Positions 6,956 through 16,086 are shown, counted from the first letter of the stretch. The stretch is 64,000 nt of DNA from JAAXKN01 sp036261625 (GCA_036261625.1 DATAKL010000001.1:124001-188000); one strand, 5' to 3'. Numbers and translations are program-made. The notes: generated by a model from the sequence alone, not told the origin.

Positions 6956-8623
6956 TTAATTCTGCGTATTTATCTGGAAAAGACGGGGACCTTTCTGTTG
7001 GCCGGCATCAGTGCGGTGGTTTATCCTTAAGAGTGTGTCCTTCAACACTCCTAAAGAACGCTGGCTTAAAAGGTCGATCTTTACAAGCCCCATCTCTTCA
7101 ATTGAATACATATCAGGCTGTGTAATTATGAGCCCAAGGCCCTTGTTCTTTGCATACTCAAGGGCCACATAGTCTGTAATGGGGCGGGCCGTTATGACAA
7201 TACCGCTCGGGTGGACGCTCAGGTGCCTGGGGAAACCGGCAAGACGGGAGGCGATACGGATTACAGAACGCCAGGGCTCCATGTGAAAGTCGAGCGATTT
7301 CGCCTCAGGGAATTTAGAAGCTATATCCACAAGATTCTGTGCGCCGGTCCAGGGTATAAATTTACTGTAGCGGGAGATCTCCTCATTCGGAATGCCGAAG
7401 GCCCTGGCTACTTCCCTGAAAGCCGAACGTGCACGGAAGGTTACAACAGTCGAAATCATTGCAACATTGCTGAAGCCGTACTTGTCGTAGATATACTTTA
7501 CAATCTGGTCCCTTTCCTGCCACGAGAAATCAAGATCCACGTCAGGAGGACTCTTGCGCCCGCGGTTTAAGAATCTTTCAAAATAAAAGTTATGGTACAA
7601 GGGATCCACCTGTGTAAAGTCGAGGCAGTAGGATACAAGGCTGTTTGCAGCAGAGCCGCGGCCGATTGAGACCATTCCCCTTCTGCGGGCTTCCCTTATG
7701 ATGTCCCAGATGATAAGAAAGTAATCCGTGTAGTTTAGTTCCTCAATCACCTCCAGCTCATGCTGCAGTCTTTTAATGGCTTTTTCTGTAATAGGTTTGT
7801 ACTTCTCCTCAAGTCCGCGGAATGCCGCCTTCCAGAGATATGAAAATGCTGTTTCCCCTTCGGGTAAAGGGAATACAGGGAATTTCTGGGTTCCCAGGTC
7901 AAGCTCCACGCTGCAGCCTCTTACAATCTGCTCCATGTTCCAGATGGCCTCAGGAAGGGCCCGCCACAATTCCTTCATCTCTTCCGAGGACTTAAGGCAG
8001 AATTCCTCGTCAAGGAGACTTTCAGAGGGAAGGTTATGAATAGTGGAATTTAACCTTATAGCCGTAACAGTCCTGTGGAGAATATAATCCTCAGCTTTAG
8101 AGAAGTAAGCCGGGTGCGAAGCCACAATCTGCAGATGGTTAGCACGGGCAAAGTCGTAAAGAGCCCTTGTCTTTTTTTTATGTTTCTCTGTTATAATCAG
8201 TTCGGCAAAGATATTTTCCCTCCAGAGGCTGCAGTCTTTGATCTTCCCGAGGAGCTTTAATGAAGATGAAATAATGAATAGGTTTCTCAGATCGCTCTTT
8301 CGGAAAACATCCTCTAGGGAAAAATCCTCCTTCAGGTTTCTTGCAGTAATCAGTTTGCAGAGCTGGGAATAGCCCAAATTATTCCGGGCAATAAAAACTG
8401 CGTTAAGAGCAGGCTCCTTCGGATCGTCAACGAGCGCTCCCAAGATAGGCTTAATGTTTTCCGAAAGAGCCTTCTTTGCAAACTGTATGAGCCCGTACAT
8501 ATTATTCCTGTCGGCAAGGGCCATATAAGGGCTTCCGGAGGCCTTTGCATGCAGGATAAGCTCATCCAGGGCTATGGTGCCCTCGAGAACAGAATAATAT
8601 GAATGGTTATGAAGTGACAGCAT
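6956..8623 (-). CDS. DnaE-like DNA polymerase III alpha, C-terminally truncated
   Basis: Resembles the N-terminal half of the C-family replicative or error-prone polymerase. The PHP domain starts at residue 1 (LHNHSYYSV in the place of HxH), and the palm carries PDVDLDF with Asp363 and Asp365 and the third Asp517 in VKIDLLSQRSL. The protein ends at residue 555, about 38 residues after the third catalytic Asp, while full-length DnaE proteins have 1000 or more. Fingers, beta-clamp binding region and OB fold are missing, and no continuation is visible in any frame down to 6822. It is the last gene of a lexA - DUF72 - dinB unit, recalling dnaE2 in SOS mutagenesis cassettes. It may be a degraded gene or a reduced domain protein. 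Confidence 0.85.
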   Translation of the reverse strand: MLSLHNHSYYSVLEGTIALDELILHAKASGSPYMALADRNNMYGLIQFAKKALSENIKPILGALVDDPKEPALNAVFIARNNLGYSQLCKLITARNLKEDFSLEDVFRKSDLRNLFIISSSLKLLGKIKDCSLWRENIFAELIITEKHKKKTRALYDFARANHLQIVASHPAYFSKAEDYILHRTVTAIRLNSTIHNLPSESLLDEEFCLKSSEEMKELWRALPEAIWNMEQIVRGCSVELDLGTQKFPVFPLPEGETAFSYLWKAAFRGLEEKYKPITEKAIKRLQHELEVIEELNYTDYFLIIWDIIREARRRGMVSIGRGSAANSLVSYCLDFTQVDPLYHNFYFERFLNRGRKSPPDVDLDFSWQERDQIVKYIYDKYGFSNVAMISTVVTFRARSAFREVARAFGIPNEEISRYSKFIPWTGAQNLVDIASKFPEAKSLDFHMEPWRSVIRIASRLAGFPRHLSVHPSGIVITARPITDYVALEYAKNKGLGLIITQPDMYSIEEMGLVKIDLLSQRSLGVLKDTLLRINHRTDAGQQKGPRLFQINTQN

Positions 8624-8704
8624 TGAAAAAGATACTCCACCATATCTTAGCCTTTAACTTTAAGCCCGGTTCATTTTTATTAAGCAATTTTCCCCCTCCC
8701 TGTG

Positions 8705-9847
8705 TCAGTTTTTTCCAAGAGCAAGGGCCTCATAGCCGTACTTATCTCTCAGCACATCAACAGCAGAGAGCATTCTTTTTCTTCTTGAGGCCTCAGCCTC
8801 AAAAAGGCTTTCCTGACTGGCAGCCTCAGAGAAGTTGCTTAAGTGAATGCCGATAAGTCTTACTGCAACTCTCCTCTGATATGCCTTTTTGAAGAGGTCC
8901 AGTGCCGTCAGAAAGATTACCTGGTCGTCATCGGTCGGCGTAACTGTCTTGGATCTTACAACGGTACTGAAATCGGAGTACCGGAGTTTAATGCTGATTG
9001 TGGAAGTCTGCCATTGATTATTGCGGAGATAGTGGCAGACCTGCCCGTTGAGTTCAAAGAGCACTTTCTCCACCTTTTTCTTATCCGAAACGTCCTCGCT
9101 GAATGTATGTTCTTTTGAAATGCTTTTTCTTTCATGTGAAGCCGTCAGGCAGTCGTTTCCCTTCCCGTTAGCCTTATTCCAGAGGTCAAGCCCGTGTTTA
9201 CCGAAAGCTGCGGCAAGATAGTCTTCGGAGAGCTTTGCAATATCCCCCACTTTATAGAAACCCTTGCCGTTAAGTTCTCTGAGCGTAACCTTTCCGACGC
9301 CGGGCAGGGCCTCAACGGGCATGCGTCTTAAGAACTCCTTCTCCATTCCGGGGGCTACGAATGTAATTCCGCGGGGCTTCATGAAGTCCGAGGCAACCTT
9401 GGCAATTGTTTTATTGGTTCCTATTCCGATTGAGCACGGAAGAGAGAGTTCGCTTCTGACCTTTTCCTGAAGGAGTCCGGCAATTACAAGAGGGGGCCCG
9501 TATGTTTTACTGCACCCTGTAAAATCCATGTAAAACTCGTCTATGGAAGCCTGCTCAATTAAAGGAGCATAACTTTCCAGAAGCCTTTTTACAGCTTTGG
9601 AATAGTTTGAATACTCCTGGTGGTGCCCGTGAAGGTAAATTCCATTAGGGCAGAGCCTGTATGCATCGCGTATAGGCATTGCCGAATGCAGACCGTATCG
9701 TCTGGCCTCGTAAGAGCATGCGGCTACTACTCCACGGCCATGAGGATGGCCGCCTACAATGACAGCCTTCCCCTCCAGCGTGGGATCGAGTATGCGCTCG
9801 ACCGATATGAAAAATGCATCCAGATCCAGGTGAAATATTGTGCGCAT
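8705..9847 (-). CDS. dinB: Y-family DNA polymerase IV
   Basis: Translesion polymerase. The N-terminus has HLDLDAFFISVE with metal-binding Asp8 and Asp10, and SIDEFYMDFTG supplies the second acidic pair, so the catalytic site is intact, unlike ImuB. The SIGIGTNKTIAKVAS segment and helix-hairpin-helix region (PGVGKVTLREL) follow. The little-finger domain ends in ASQESLFEAE, in which QESLF fits a beta-clamp-binding peptide. Its start codon directly abuts the stop of the DUF72 gene, so it is translated from the lexA transcript and should be damage-inducible. Confidence 0.95.
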   Translation of the reverse strand: MRTIFHLDLDAFFISVERILDPTLEGKAVIVGGHPHGRGVVAACSYEARRYGLHSAMPIRDAYRLCPNGIYLHGHHQEYSNYSKAVKRLLESYAPLIEQASIDEFYMDFTGCSKTYGPPLVIAGLLQEKVRSELSLPCSIGIGTNKTIAKVASDFMKPRGITFVAPGMEKEFLRRMPVEALPGVGKVTLRELNGKGFYKVGDIAKLSEDYLAAAFGKHGLDLWNKANGKGNDCLTASHERKSISKEHTFSEDVSDKKKVEKVLFELNGQVCHYLRNNQWQTSTISIKLRYSDFSTVVRSKTVTPTDDDQVIFLTALDLFKKAYQRRVAVRLIGIHLSNFSEAASQESLFEAEASRRKRMLSAVDVLRDKYGYEALALGKN

Positions 9848-10756
9848 TTAACCTGCCTCGGCTATCGGGGACAATCTTGGAAACGCCTTTAAGCTGTTCT
9901 CCGGCACCGTGATCTTTTTCCTTCCCCTTAACATATGCATCATTTCAAAAGCATTTACAATCCCATAGGTGCTGGGATGATTATTCATTACAACGTAAAT
10001 ATCCTTTACCCTGCCGTAGACCTCTTTTATCTTACTTTCAATTTCCACGAGCTCGCCCGGCGAGTAGAGATACTTATATCTCTCGCTTGCCTCCTGATAG
10101 CTCTGATCCTTGCCGTAATTACCAAGCGACTTTTTCCATGCCTCGGCATTGCGGCCGTGAAAACGGAAATATGCCCGGCTGTTCGTAACAACAGGATCAA
10201 AGGGGACTGTGCGGCCCAATTGGGGCTGATCTATAGTACAAAGCGAAATGTCCAGTTCATGCAGGAAGCTGTAGGCCTCCTCATTATTCCAGGAGGAATT
10301 CCTTACTTCCAGAAAGCGGTTATAGCCTCCGAAGATGTCATTTAAGAGCCTTATGTGTTCAAGTGCCGCCGAATCAAAGGAAAATGAATAAGGGAACTGC
10401 ATCAAGAGCCCCCCCAGACGCCCGGCATCTGAGAGTATATCCAGATTCATCTGCACAGCATTTATGTTCGCCATTTCAAATTTCCTGGCGTGTGTGAAAT
10501 CCTGATGCAGTTTTACAGTAAAGAGAAAATTCCCGGCTTTCTCAACTTTTTCAACCCACCCGTGGGCTGCCTTTGGGCTCAGGTAGGCATAATAAGTTGC
10601 GTTAACCTCAACTAAGTTAAAATAGCGGCTGTAGAACTCCAGCCAGTCAAAGCCTCCCGACTGACCTTTTGGATAAAAGGCGGGGACCCAGTCCTTGTAA
10701 GACCATCCTGCTGTTCCGATAAAAGTATCAGGCATTTTCTGCTGCTGCTGCTTCAT
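9848..10756 (-). CDS. DUF72 (YecE-like) protein
   Basis: 302 aa with the hallmarks of the DUF72 TIM-barrel family: FIGTAGWSYKDW near the N-terminus, FNLVEVNATYY, and the C-terminal NNHPSTYGIVNA segment. The biochemical function of the family is not established. It overlaps lexA by four bases (ATGA) and abuts dinB, so it belongs to the SOS transcription unit, where imuA would stand in classical cassettes. This position is the most informative clue to its role, possibly in DNA repair. Confidence 0.9.
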   Translation of the reverse strand: MKQQQQKMPDTFIGTAGWSYKDWVPAFYPKGQSGGFDWLEFYSRYFNLVEVNATYYAYLSPKAAHGWVEKVEKAGNFLFTVKLHQDFTHARKFEMANINAVQMNLDILSDAGRLGGLLMQFPYSFSFDSAALEHIRLLNDIFGGYNRFLEVRNSSWNNEEAYSFLHELDISLCTIDQPQLGRTVPFDPVVTNSRAYFRFHGRNAEAWKKSLGNYGKDQSYQEASERYKYLYSPGELVEIESKIKEVYGRVKDIYVVMNNHPSTYGIVNAFEMMHMLRGRKKITVPENSLKAFPRLSPIAEAG

Positions 10757-11376
10757 AGAGTCTTCTTCTCCATGCTTCTGTATACCCCCACTACAACGCC
10801 TGATATCTTAAAGACGTGGCTTTTCCTGTCGACAATAATAGGAGCGTAGTCAGGGTTTTCCGAATGCAGCTCAATTTGGTCACCTTTTTTATAGAACCTC
10901 TTTACCACGGCGGCGCCGTCCAGAATGGCAACAACAAAGTGCCCGTTCACAGGATTAAGGTTGGGGTTAACTATAACGAAGTCGCCGCTGAAGATATATG
11001 CATCCTTCATGCTGTCCCCTTTTACCCTCAGCAGGAATGAATCCCCGGGCATTTTTGCAACCGAAGGCAGCTCCACGGTGTCTATGGCATCGGGGTATAT
11101 GGTAAGCGGGTTTCCGGCTGCAACTTCCCCCAGCACCGGCCTCGGAATAAAGTACTTATCCTCGAGCCTTATTTCTATTGAACGCGACAGCCTGGGGTTT
11201 CTTTTGATGAATCCCTTTTTCTCAAGAGCCTCCAGGTGCTGCTGGACCGTAGAGCGGTTCCTGTAGCCGAACTTTTCAGCAATTTCAGCCAGTGTGGGCA
11301 CTATACCCCTGGAGGTTCTTTCTTCTATAAGAAAATCGAGTATTTTCCTCTGGACTTCTGTCAGACTCTGCGGCAT
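10753..11376 (-). CDS. lexA: LexA repressor
   Basis: SOS repressor and self-cleaving serine protease (207 aa). The N-terminal winged helix (residues 1-65, with TLAEIAEKFGYRNRSTVQQHL as recognition region) is followed by the Ala87-Gly88 cleavage site in EVAAGNP, Ser122 in GDSMKDA and Lys159 in GAAVVKRF. Family knowledge: RecA filaments trigger autocleavage. It heads the unit lexA - DUF72 - dinB - dnaE-like. A GGAGGAATTC ribosome-binding site and a promoter with palindromic operator lie upstream, consistent with autoregulation. Confidence 0.96.
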   Translation of the reverse strand: MPQSLTEVQRKILDFLIEERTSRGIVPTLAEIAEKFGYRNRSTVQQHLEALEKKGFIKRNPRLSRSIEIRLEDKYFIPRPVLGEVAAGNPLTIYPDAIDTVELPSVAKMPGDSFLLRVKGDSMKDAYIFSGDFVIVNPNLNPVNGHFVVAILDGAAVVKRFYKKGDQIELHSENPDYAPIIVDRKSHVFKISGVVVGVYRSMEKKTL

Positions 11377-11441
11377 GAATTCCTCCTGAACTGTTTATTG
11401 AATATAGAAGGATATATGTATGTTTTCTTCTTTCTGCAACA

Positions 11442-11463
11442 TTACCATACATCTGTATGGTAA
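11442..11463. promoter_or_regulatory. candidate LexA operator
   Basis: A perfect palindrome with 10-base arms TTACCATACA and TGTATGGTAA separated by TC. It lies 66 bases before the lexA start and directly abuts the -10 hexamer of the predicted lexA promoter, the position expected for an autorepressed operator. It differs from the CTGT-N8-ACAG (Proteobacteria) and GAAC-N4-GTTC (Gram-positive) LexA boxes. The link to LexA is inferred from position. Confidence 0.7.
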
Positions 11464-11491
11464 TTTTAAACAAGAAAATATAATTTGTCAA
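11463..11491 (-). promoter_or_regulatory. sigma70-type promoter of the lexA operon
   Basis: Read on the minus strand: TTGACA (11486-11491), a 17-base spacer, then TAAAAT (11463-11468). The -35 lies within a 14-bp perfect palindrome TGTCAATATTGACA (11486-11499). Start of transcription would fall in the palindromic operator. Confidence 0.7.
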
Positions 11492-11572
11492 TATTGACAG
11501 ATTTAATTTCTCAAATAAAGTGCAGGATTAATAAGGGTTATTTCAGAAAGATGGACAGAAGCATAAGGGGCC

Positions 11573-11605
11573 TAAAAAAGGAACGGGCAGGTGGGGACCT
11601 GCCCG
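11573..11605 (-). terminator. terminator of the kinase/polysaccharide operon
   Basis: On the minus strand a perfect 9-bp stem CGGGCAGGT/ACCTGCCCG (11584-11592 with 11597-11605) is followed by GTTCCTTTTTTAGG. It lies 33 bases past the stop of the large PAS kinase-like gene. Confidence 0.85.
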
Positions 11606-11638
11606 GCGAAGATAAATTTCATAAACAGGACTAACGGA

Positions 11639-14600
11639 TCAGATGACTTTTCCCAGGGTTTCCAGAACCTTGTCGCGCATGACAGGTTTCGAAATAAATC
11701 CGTTAAACCCGGCAGCAATAAACTTCTCTTTGTCTCCTGCAAGAATATATGCCGTAACGGCAATAACAGGAACGTTTTTGTACTGAGGCAGCCTGCGTAT
11801 AATTCTTAGTGCATCCAGGCCGTTATATTCTCCCTGAAGATTGATATCCATGATAATAAAGTCGTACTTGTTCGCCTCAAGTAAAGGCAGTGCATCCTCA
11901 AAGCTCGTTACCGAATCCACCTTCTTAAGGTCTTTCATCTGCACCTTGAAGAGTATCTGTGAATCTATCTGGTCTTCAACATAAAGGCACTGCAGGCGCG
12001 TAAGATCTGTAAGAGATGTCTTTTCCAAAGAGGCCTCCTGCTCCGGGGCAGAAACTTTGGCAGCCGGAACGGCAGGTGAAAACGTTTCTTTTACCGGGAC
12101 GTCGGGATCAAATACCTTTACGGGCTCTTCCTCTTTCAGAGCACTTTCCAGATTACCGGTAATTTCACCCTCTTCAGTTAAGTCCATATCATCTTCCCCC
12201 GAAACCGGAACGGTATGTCCTTTAGAGGAATATTCTCCGGAGCCAGAGGCACCTGCCTCTAAATCGCTGAAAGACGCTTTAACTTCAGTACGGTTTTCTT
12301 CCTCATTATTCTTCTTAAAAACAAGGGGGAAGAGGAAGCCGAATTCCGAAGGTTCACCCGATCTGTTTACTACTTCAACTTTTCCCAAAAGGAGCCCGAG
12401 CAGCCGGCGGATGAGGCGGATGGTAAGTCTGGAAATTCCAAAATCTTTCTTAATGCTGTTTTCTTCAGCCGTAAGGAGCAATGCCATATTCTCTAGCAGA
12501 TATGGAGAAATGGACGACCTTCTGTCCTTTAAGCTTATCAGGCAGTACTCGTCATCATACTGATAAGCTGAAAGATATATGCTGCTCTCCTTCGTAATAC
12601 GCAGGGCCATTTTAATGAACATGCCGAGGAAGGATTCCAGGCGGTGCCTGTCGGTCTCGAAGTTCAAAGAAGTAGAGATCTTTCCGTAATTAAACGTTAC
12701 TTTGCTTTCAGACATAACTTTACCGAGGTCTTTCTGCAGGTCGTCTACAATTTCGGTAAAGAATACCCTCTGTGGAACAACTTCTACTCTGTTCTGCTCA
12801 ATGTGCGAGTACTCAAGGACGGAGTCCATGGTCTGCATAAGGAGCGTTCTGTTCTGATTAATAATATCTATGGATTCCTTCTGCTCCAAAGTGGGCTCTT
12901 CAATATTTTCTGTCAGTTCCTGTATAAATCCAAGTATCACATTCATCGGAGTCAGAATCTCGTGGAACATGCTCGATAAAAACCCGGGATCTATGCTGCC
13001 GCTTTTTTGAACGCCTGCCGGGGCATCAGAGGCCTGCGGGGTTTTTAGACCGGAGGCTTCGGCATTATAAACTGCAGATTCAGGCTTCTGCTTTACTCTT
13101 ACAACCACACTAAAGGAGGAGACCTGTTCATCGTAGTCAAAGACAGGAACGGCAGTAAGGTTTGCCTCAGTTAAGGAGCCGTCGGACTTTTTAAGTTCAA
13201 CATCAAGCGTTACAGGCTTCCTGGATTTCGAATAGAAAATTGAAGTGTTTATTTCAGCCCTGTAGCCGTCTGAAGCCAGTGTAAGGAATGGGCGCATATC
13301 CATCTCAGCCCTGGTGTAGCCCAGAACGCGCGTAACAGAGTCGTTTGTCTTTGTTATAAAGCCTTCTGAATCGGTAATAAAAATTAAATCGCCTATTGCG
13401 TTAAATGCGGCGTTAAAGAACTGAGAGTTCTTCTCAAGCTCTGCTTTCTGTGTAACGTCTCGTATTATATTGAAATGCGCTTTCCTGCCCTGGAACTCAA
13501 AGGCCGACTTGCTTATCTCCACCAGTATTGAGGAGCCGTCTTTTTTCCTGTGGCGCCAGGGGCCGGTAAAAACCCCTTCCTTGTTCCGGGAATTGGAGGA
13601 ATCCAGAAGTGTCTGTATATCTTCAGGCGCGTACAAATCCGTCAGATCCATCTGCAGAAACTCATGTTTGAAGTATCCATAGACCTGAAGCGCCGCCTGA
13701 TTTACATCCAGGAAGCGCAGGTTTTCAACGTCATAAATAAACATTGGTTCAGGACTTGTTTGCATTAAGATTTCGTACATCTTTTCCTTATTTCCTATTG
13801 TGTTACTGTTGGCTGAAAGACTAGTATCCTCTTGAATAAAAATTAGAAATCCCTCTGATTTTCCCCTGTAATTATAAATTTTTCTAAAGTGAAAAACAAA
13901 AGGAATTACTTTGCTGCCTGATATGATTTCCTTTCTGACTTCAAGGGGTTCAGTAATTGCGCCTCCGGAGCGCATAAAGTTTTCAGCCTCAAAACCGAGC
14001 CCCGCCGGCAGGCAGTCTGCCAAAGCCATACCTGGGCAGACCTCAGAGGTTCTTAAGGTCTGGAGCTCCCCGCTTTTAGTCTTAACAATTCCATCTTTAT
14101 CGGCAATTATTACAACGCCCGGCAGGCATCCAAGCGCACTTTCATAAAACTCCGGGAAGGAGCCGTTTTGCCTGTGAGAATTGGCAGCATAGTCCTTCTG
14201 AGAAACACCCGCTACAGCAACTACATTATTGTCCAGATCACACAAGGGAATTTCAACTAGTCGCGCAGACTCATGGTTTAACTGATAAAGAGGAAATCCG
14301 TTTCTTATTACTGCATTGGCTGTTTCTTTTATGTATTTGTCAACCGACTGAAGTATCTCTGTCATGTGCTTCGGCACAAATTCCTTTTCATGCTTTCCTT
14401 CAATCTGACTTGGCTTGAGCCCCAGGAACTGTGCAAAAAGCAGATTTACGATTATATATTTTCCCTCTGAATCCTTAAGCCAGAAAAACTCATCCAGCTT
14501 GTTGATTTCATTCTGAATTCTGGTCTTCCCCAGGAATGTAAAAGGATAGGAAGATTTAATTTCATCGAATACCTTTGAGAGCTCTTCATCCCTGATTATA

Positions 14601-15001
14601 TCCTTAAACTCCCTGGATGAAAAGTTAAACTCCAGCTTTTCAGCGCTCTTCTCCGCTAAAGAAAAGTAAACCGTAATGGCGGCATAATAAATGTTGTCTT
14701 CATACTCAAAAGCTGAGACAACAACTTCAGCTTCATGCCCCCTTCCTCCGGCCTGAGGTATAGTCTCCAGGTTTTCAATTCTAACCGGCTTTAAGACTTC
14801 AATGCTTTCCGGAATTTTCGCCTTAAGAATTGCTGAGGCTTCAGTTGTAAAAAGATCGAATATGCTCTCAATGTTATAATATTCCTCCTGAAGCGCCCGG
14901 CCTTCATAATTGGCCTGAAGGATTCTCCCGTCTTTATCTGCAATAAAGGACGGGACTTTCAGTCCGTTTAAGATTCTTAATATGTCTTTATTAGATGTCA
15001 T
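11639..15001 (-). CDS. multi-PAS hybrid kinase-like protein with degenerate ATPase domain
   Basis: 1120 aa, cytoplasmic, no membrane segment. Several PAS-type units fill the first 650 residues, including ones ending in GVSQKDY, IREDTS-like and IIRDVTQKAE linkers. A HisKA-like helix follows with His in SSMFHEILTPMNVILGF. The next region should be HATPase_c, but the N-box reads FIKMALRIT, the DxGxG position reads KDRRSSI and the G2 box is not recognisable, so ATP binding is doubtful. A linker rich in Glu leads to a C-terminal REC domain with the acceptor in YDFIIMDINLQG and a conserved Lys in FISKPV. It is last in a minus-strand run starting with a polysaccharide synthase, so it may monitor or control that pathway. 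It may work as a receiver scaffold rather than a kinase. Confidence 0.85.
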   Translation of the reverse strand: MTSNKDILRILNGLKVPSFIADKDGRILQANYEGRALQEEYYNIESIFDLFTTEASAILKAKIPESIEVLKPVRIENLETIPQAGGRGHEAEVVVSAFEYEDNIYYAAITVYFSLAEKSAEKLEFNFSSREFKDIIRDEELSKVFDEIKSSYPFTFLGKTRIQNEINKLDEFFWLKDSEGKYIIVNLLFAQFLGLKPSQIEGKHEKEFVPKHMTEILQSVDKYIKETANAVIRNGFPLYQLNHESARLVEIPLCDLDNNVVAVAGVSQKDYAANSHRQNGSFPEFYESALGCLPGVVIIADKDGIVKTKSGELQTLRTSEVCPGMALADCLPAGLGFEAENFMRSGGAITEPLEVRKEIISGSKVIPFVFHFRKIYNYRGKSEGFLIFIQEDTSLSANSNTIGNKEKMYEILMQTSPEPMFIYDVENLRFLDVNQAALQVYGYFKHEFLQMDLTDLYAPEDIQTLLDSSNSRNKEGVFTGPWRHRKKDGSSILVEISKSAFEFQGRKAHFNIIRDVTQKAELEKNSQFFNAAFNAIGDLIFITDSEGFITKTNDSVTRVLGYTRAEMDMRPFLTLASDGYRAEINTSIFYSKSRKPVTLDVELKKSDGSLTEANLTAVPVFDYDEQVSSFSVVVRVKQKPESAVYNAEASGLKTPQASDAPAGVQKSGSIDPGFLSSMFHEILTPMNVILGFIQELTENIEEPTLEQKESIDIINQNRTLLMQTMDSVLEYSHIEQNRVEVVPQRVFFTEIVDDLQKDLGKVMSESKVTFNYGKISTSLNFETDRHRLESFLGMFIKMALRITKESSIYLSAYQYDDEYCLISLKDRRSSISPYLLENMALLLTAEENSIKKDFGISRLTIRLIRRLLGLLLGKVEVVNRSGEPSEFGFLFPLVFKKNNEEENRTEVKASFSDLEAGASGSGEYSSKGHTVPVSGEDDMDLTEEGEITGNLESALKEEEPVKVFDPDVPVKETFSPAVPAAKVSAPEQEASLEKTSLTDLTRLQCLYVEDQIDSQILFKVQMKDLKKVDSVTSFEDALPLLEANKYDFIIMDINLQGEYNGLDALRIIRRLPQYKNVPVIAVTAYILAGDKEKFIAAGFNGFISKPVMRDKVLETLGKVI

Positions 15002-15069
15002 AAATTAGTTTGCCGAAACTCTCAGGGTAGAATCTTTCTCTGTGTGTGCCCATATCCGGAATTCCATTA

Positions 15070-16029
15070 TCAGTTTGGTATGGTAGCAGAAATTTCCTCC
15101 GACCAGTCAGACTTTCCATCTCCCGTAAAAGCTCTTATCCTGTAGGTGTAAATCTGATATGCATTCATCTGTTTGGTATCTTCGTAGTGCCTTATACTGG
15201 GCAGCACAATAGAAAGCTGTGAATAATCGCCCCAGCCCTTGCGTTCAATTTCAAATCCCAGTATACTCTCGGATGGAGCAGGATAAACCCAGTCGAGTTT
15301 GACTTCAGTTTTACCCGGCTGTGCCGTAAGGCTGATTGGGCACGGAATAAGGCTGTTTGAGCCGGTGGTACCCACGATGTTGCTGAACTCGGATTTAGAT
15401 GTGTCTCTGAATGCCCTTATTTTATAATAATAAGTTACGCTTTCAGAAGGCACCTGATCATTGACCGAAGTATTGTTGCGCGGAATTTCTGTATTTAAGA
15501 GATGGAACTCACCATCCTGTCCATCTTTACGCCATAGTTCAAAGCCGTCTTCGTTATTCGAATTATCCTTCCAGCTAAAGTTAAAAACAGTATTGTTGAA
15601 TTTTCTTAAAGTCAGCTCCGAGGGCGCCTTCGGAGGTTCCTTGCTCTGTACAACATAGACGCCGGTTATCTCCTGGCTCTTTGTTGCGTTACCGCCATCA
15701 TCATATGCCTTGATGTAATAGCTTGCCTTTGAGTCTGCCAGAGTCGAATCCACATCCCAGTAAATATCAGGATTTGACCCGTCTTCCTTAGCATTAATAT
15801 GAGAGACGAATTTCCCGTTTACATAGAGTTCAAAGAATGCTATCCTTTGGTCATCTGAAGCAGCATAGCTGATCATCTGTTTACCGACCGTAATGGTATC
15901 GTTTACGGACGGCCTGTAGACTTCCAGAGACGGCGGCAGCTTGTCGGGCGAATTCGTCGCATCTGCACACCCCACTGCCATGAAAGCCAGGAAGATTAGT
16001 CCTATAATATGTAAATAAGTATTTTTCAT
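15070..16029 (-). CDS. lipoprotein with Ig-like and FN3 domains
   Basis: 319 aa. Signal peptide with lipobox FMAVGCAD, so Cys21 should be lipidated. An Ig-like segment (residues about 35-125, PPSLEVYRPSVNDTI through AYDDGGNATKS) is followed by two fibronectin type III domains (about 133-225 and 228-318), each with the Pxx-L-x-W core. Such proteins are surface or matrix-binding modules. It follows the NodB-like gene by 57 bases and precedes the multi-PAS gene by 68, probably in one operon, and may anchor or bind the polysaccharide made by the cluster. Confidence 0.85.
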   Translation of the reverse strand: MKNTYLHIIGLIFLAFMAVGCADATNSPDKLPPSLEVYRPSVNDTITVGKQMISYAASDDQRIAFFELYVNGKFVSHINAKEDGSNPDIYWDVDSTLADSKASYYIKAYDDGGNATKSQEITGVYVVQSKEPPKAPSELTLRKFNNTVFNFSWKDNSNNEDGFELWRKDGQDGEFHLLNTEIPRNNTSVNDQVPSESVTYYYKIRAFRDTSKSEFSNIVGTTGSNSLIPCPISLTAQPGKTEVKLDWVYPAPSESILGFEIERKGWGDYSQLSIVLPSIRHYEDTKQMNAYQIYTYRIRAFTGDGKSDWSEEISATIPN

Positions 16030-16086
16030 TGGAATCTCACTTTACTGTATGCTGCATTAACTTGGATTTTTCCAATTTGCTTTCCC

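Noticed and set aside
12057..12563. 168-codon plus-strand frame antisense to the multi-PAS gene
   Set aside because: Ser/Pro-rich shadow of the acidic linker and HATPase region on the other strand; codon pattern follows the minus-strand gene.
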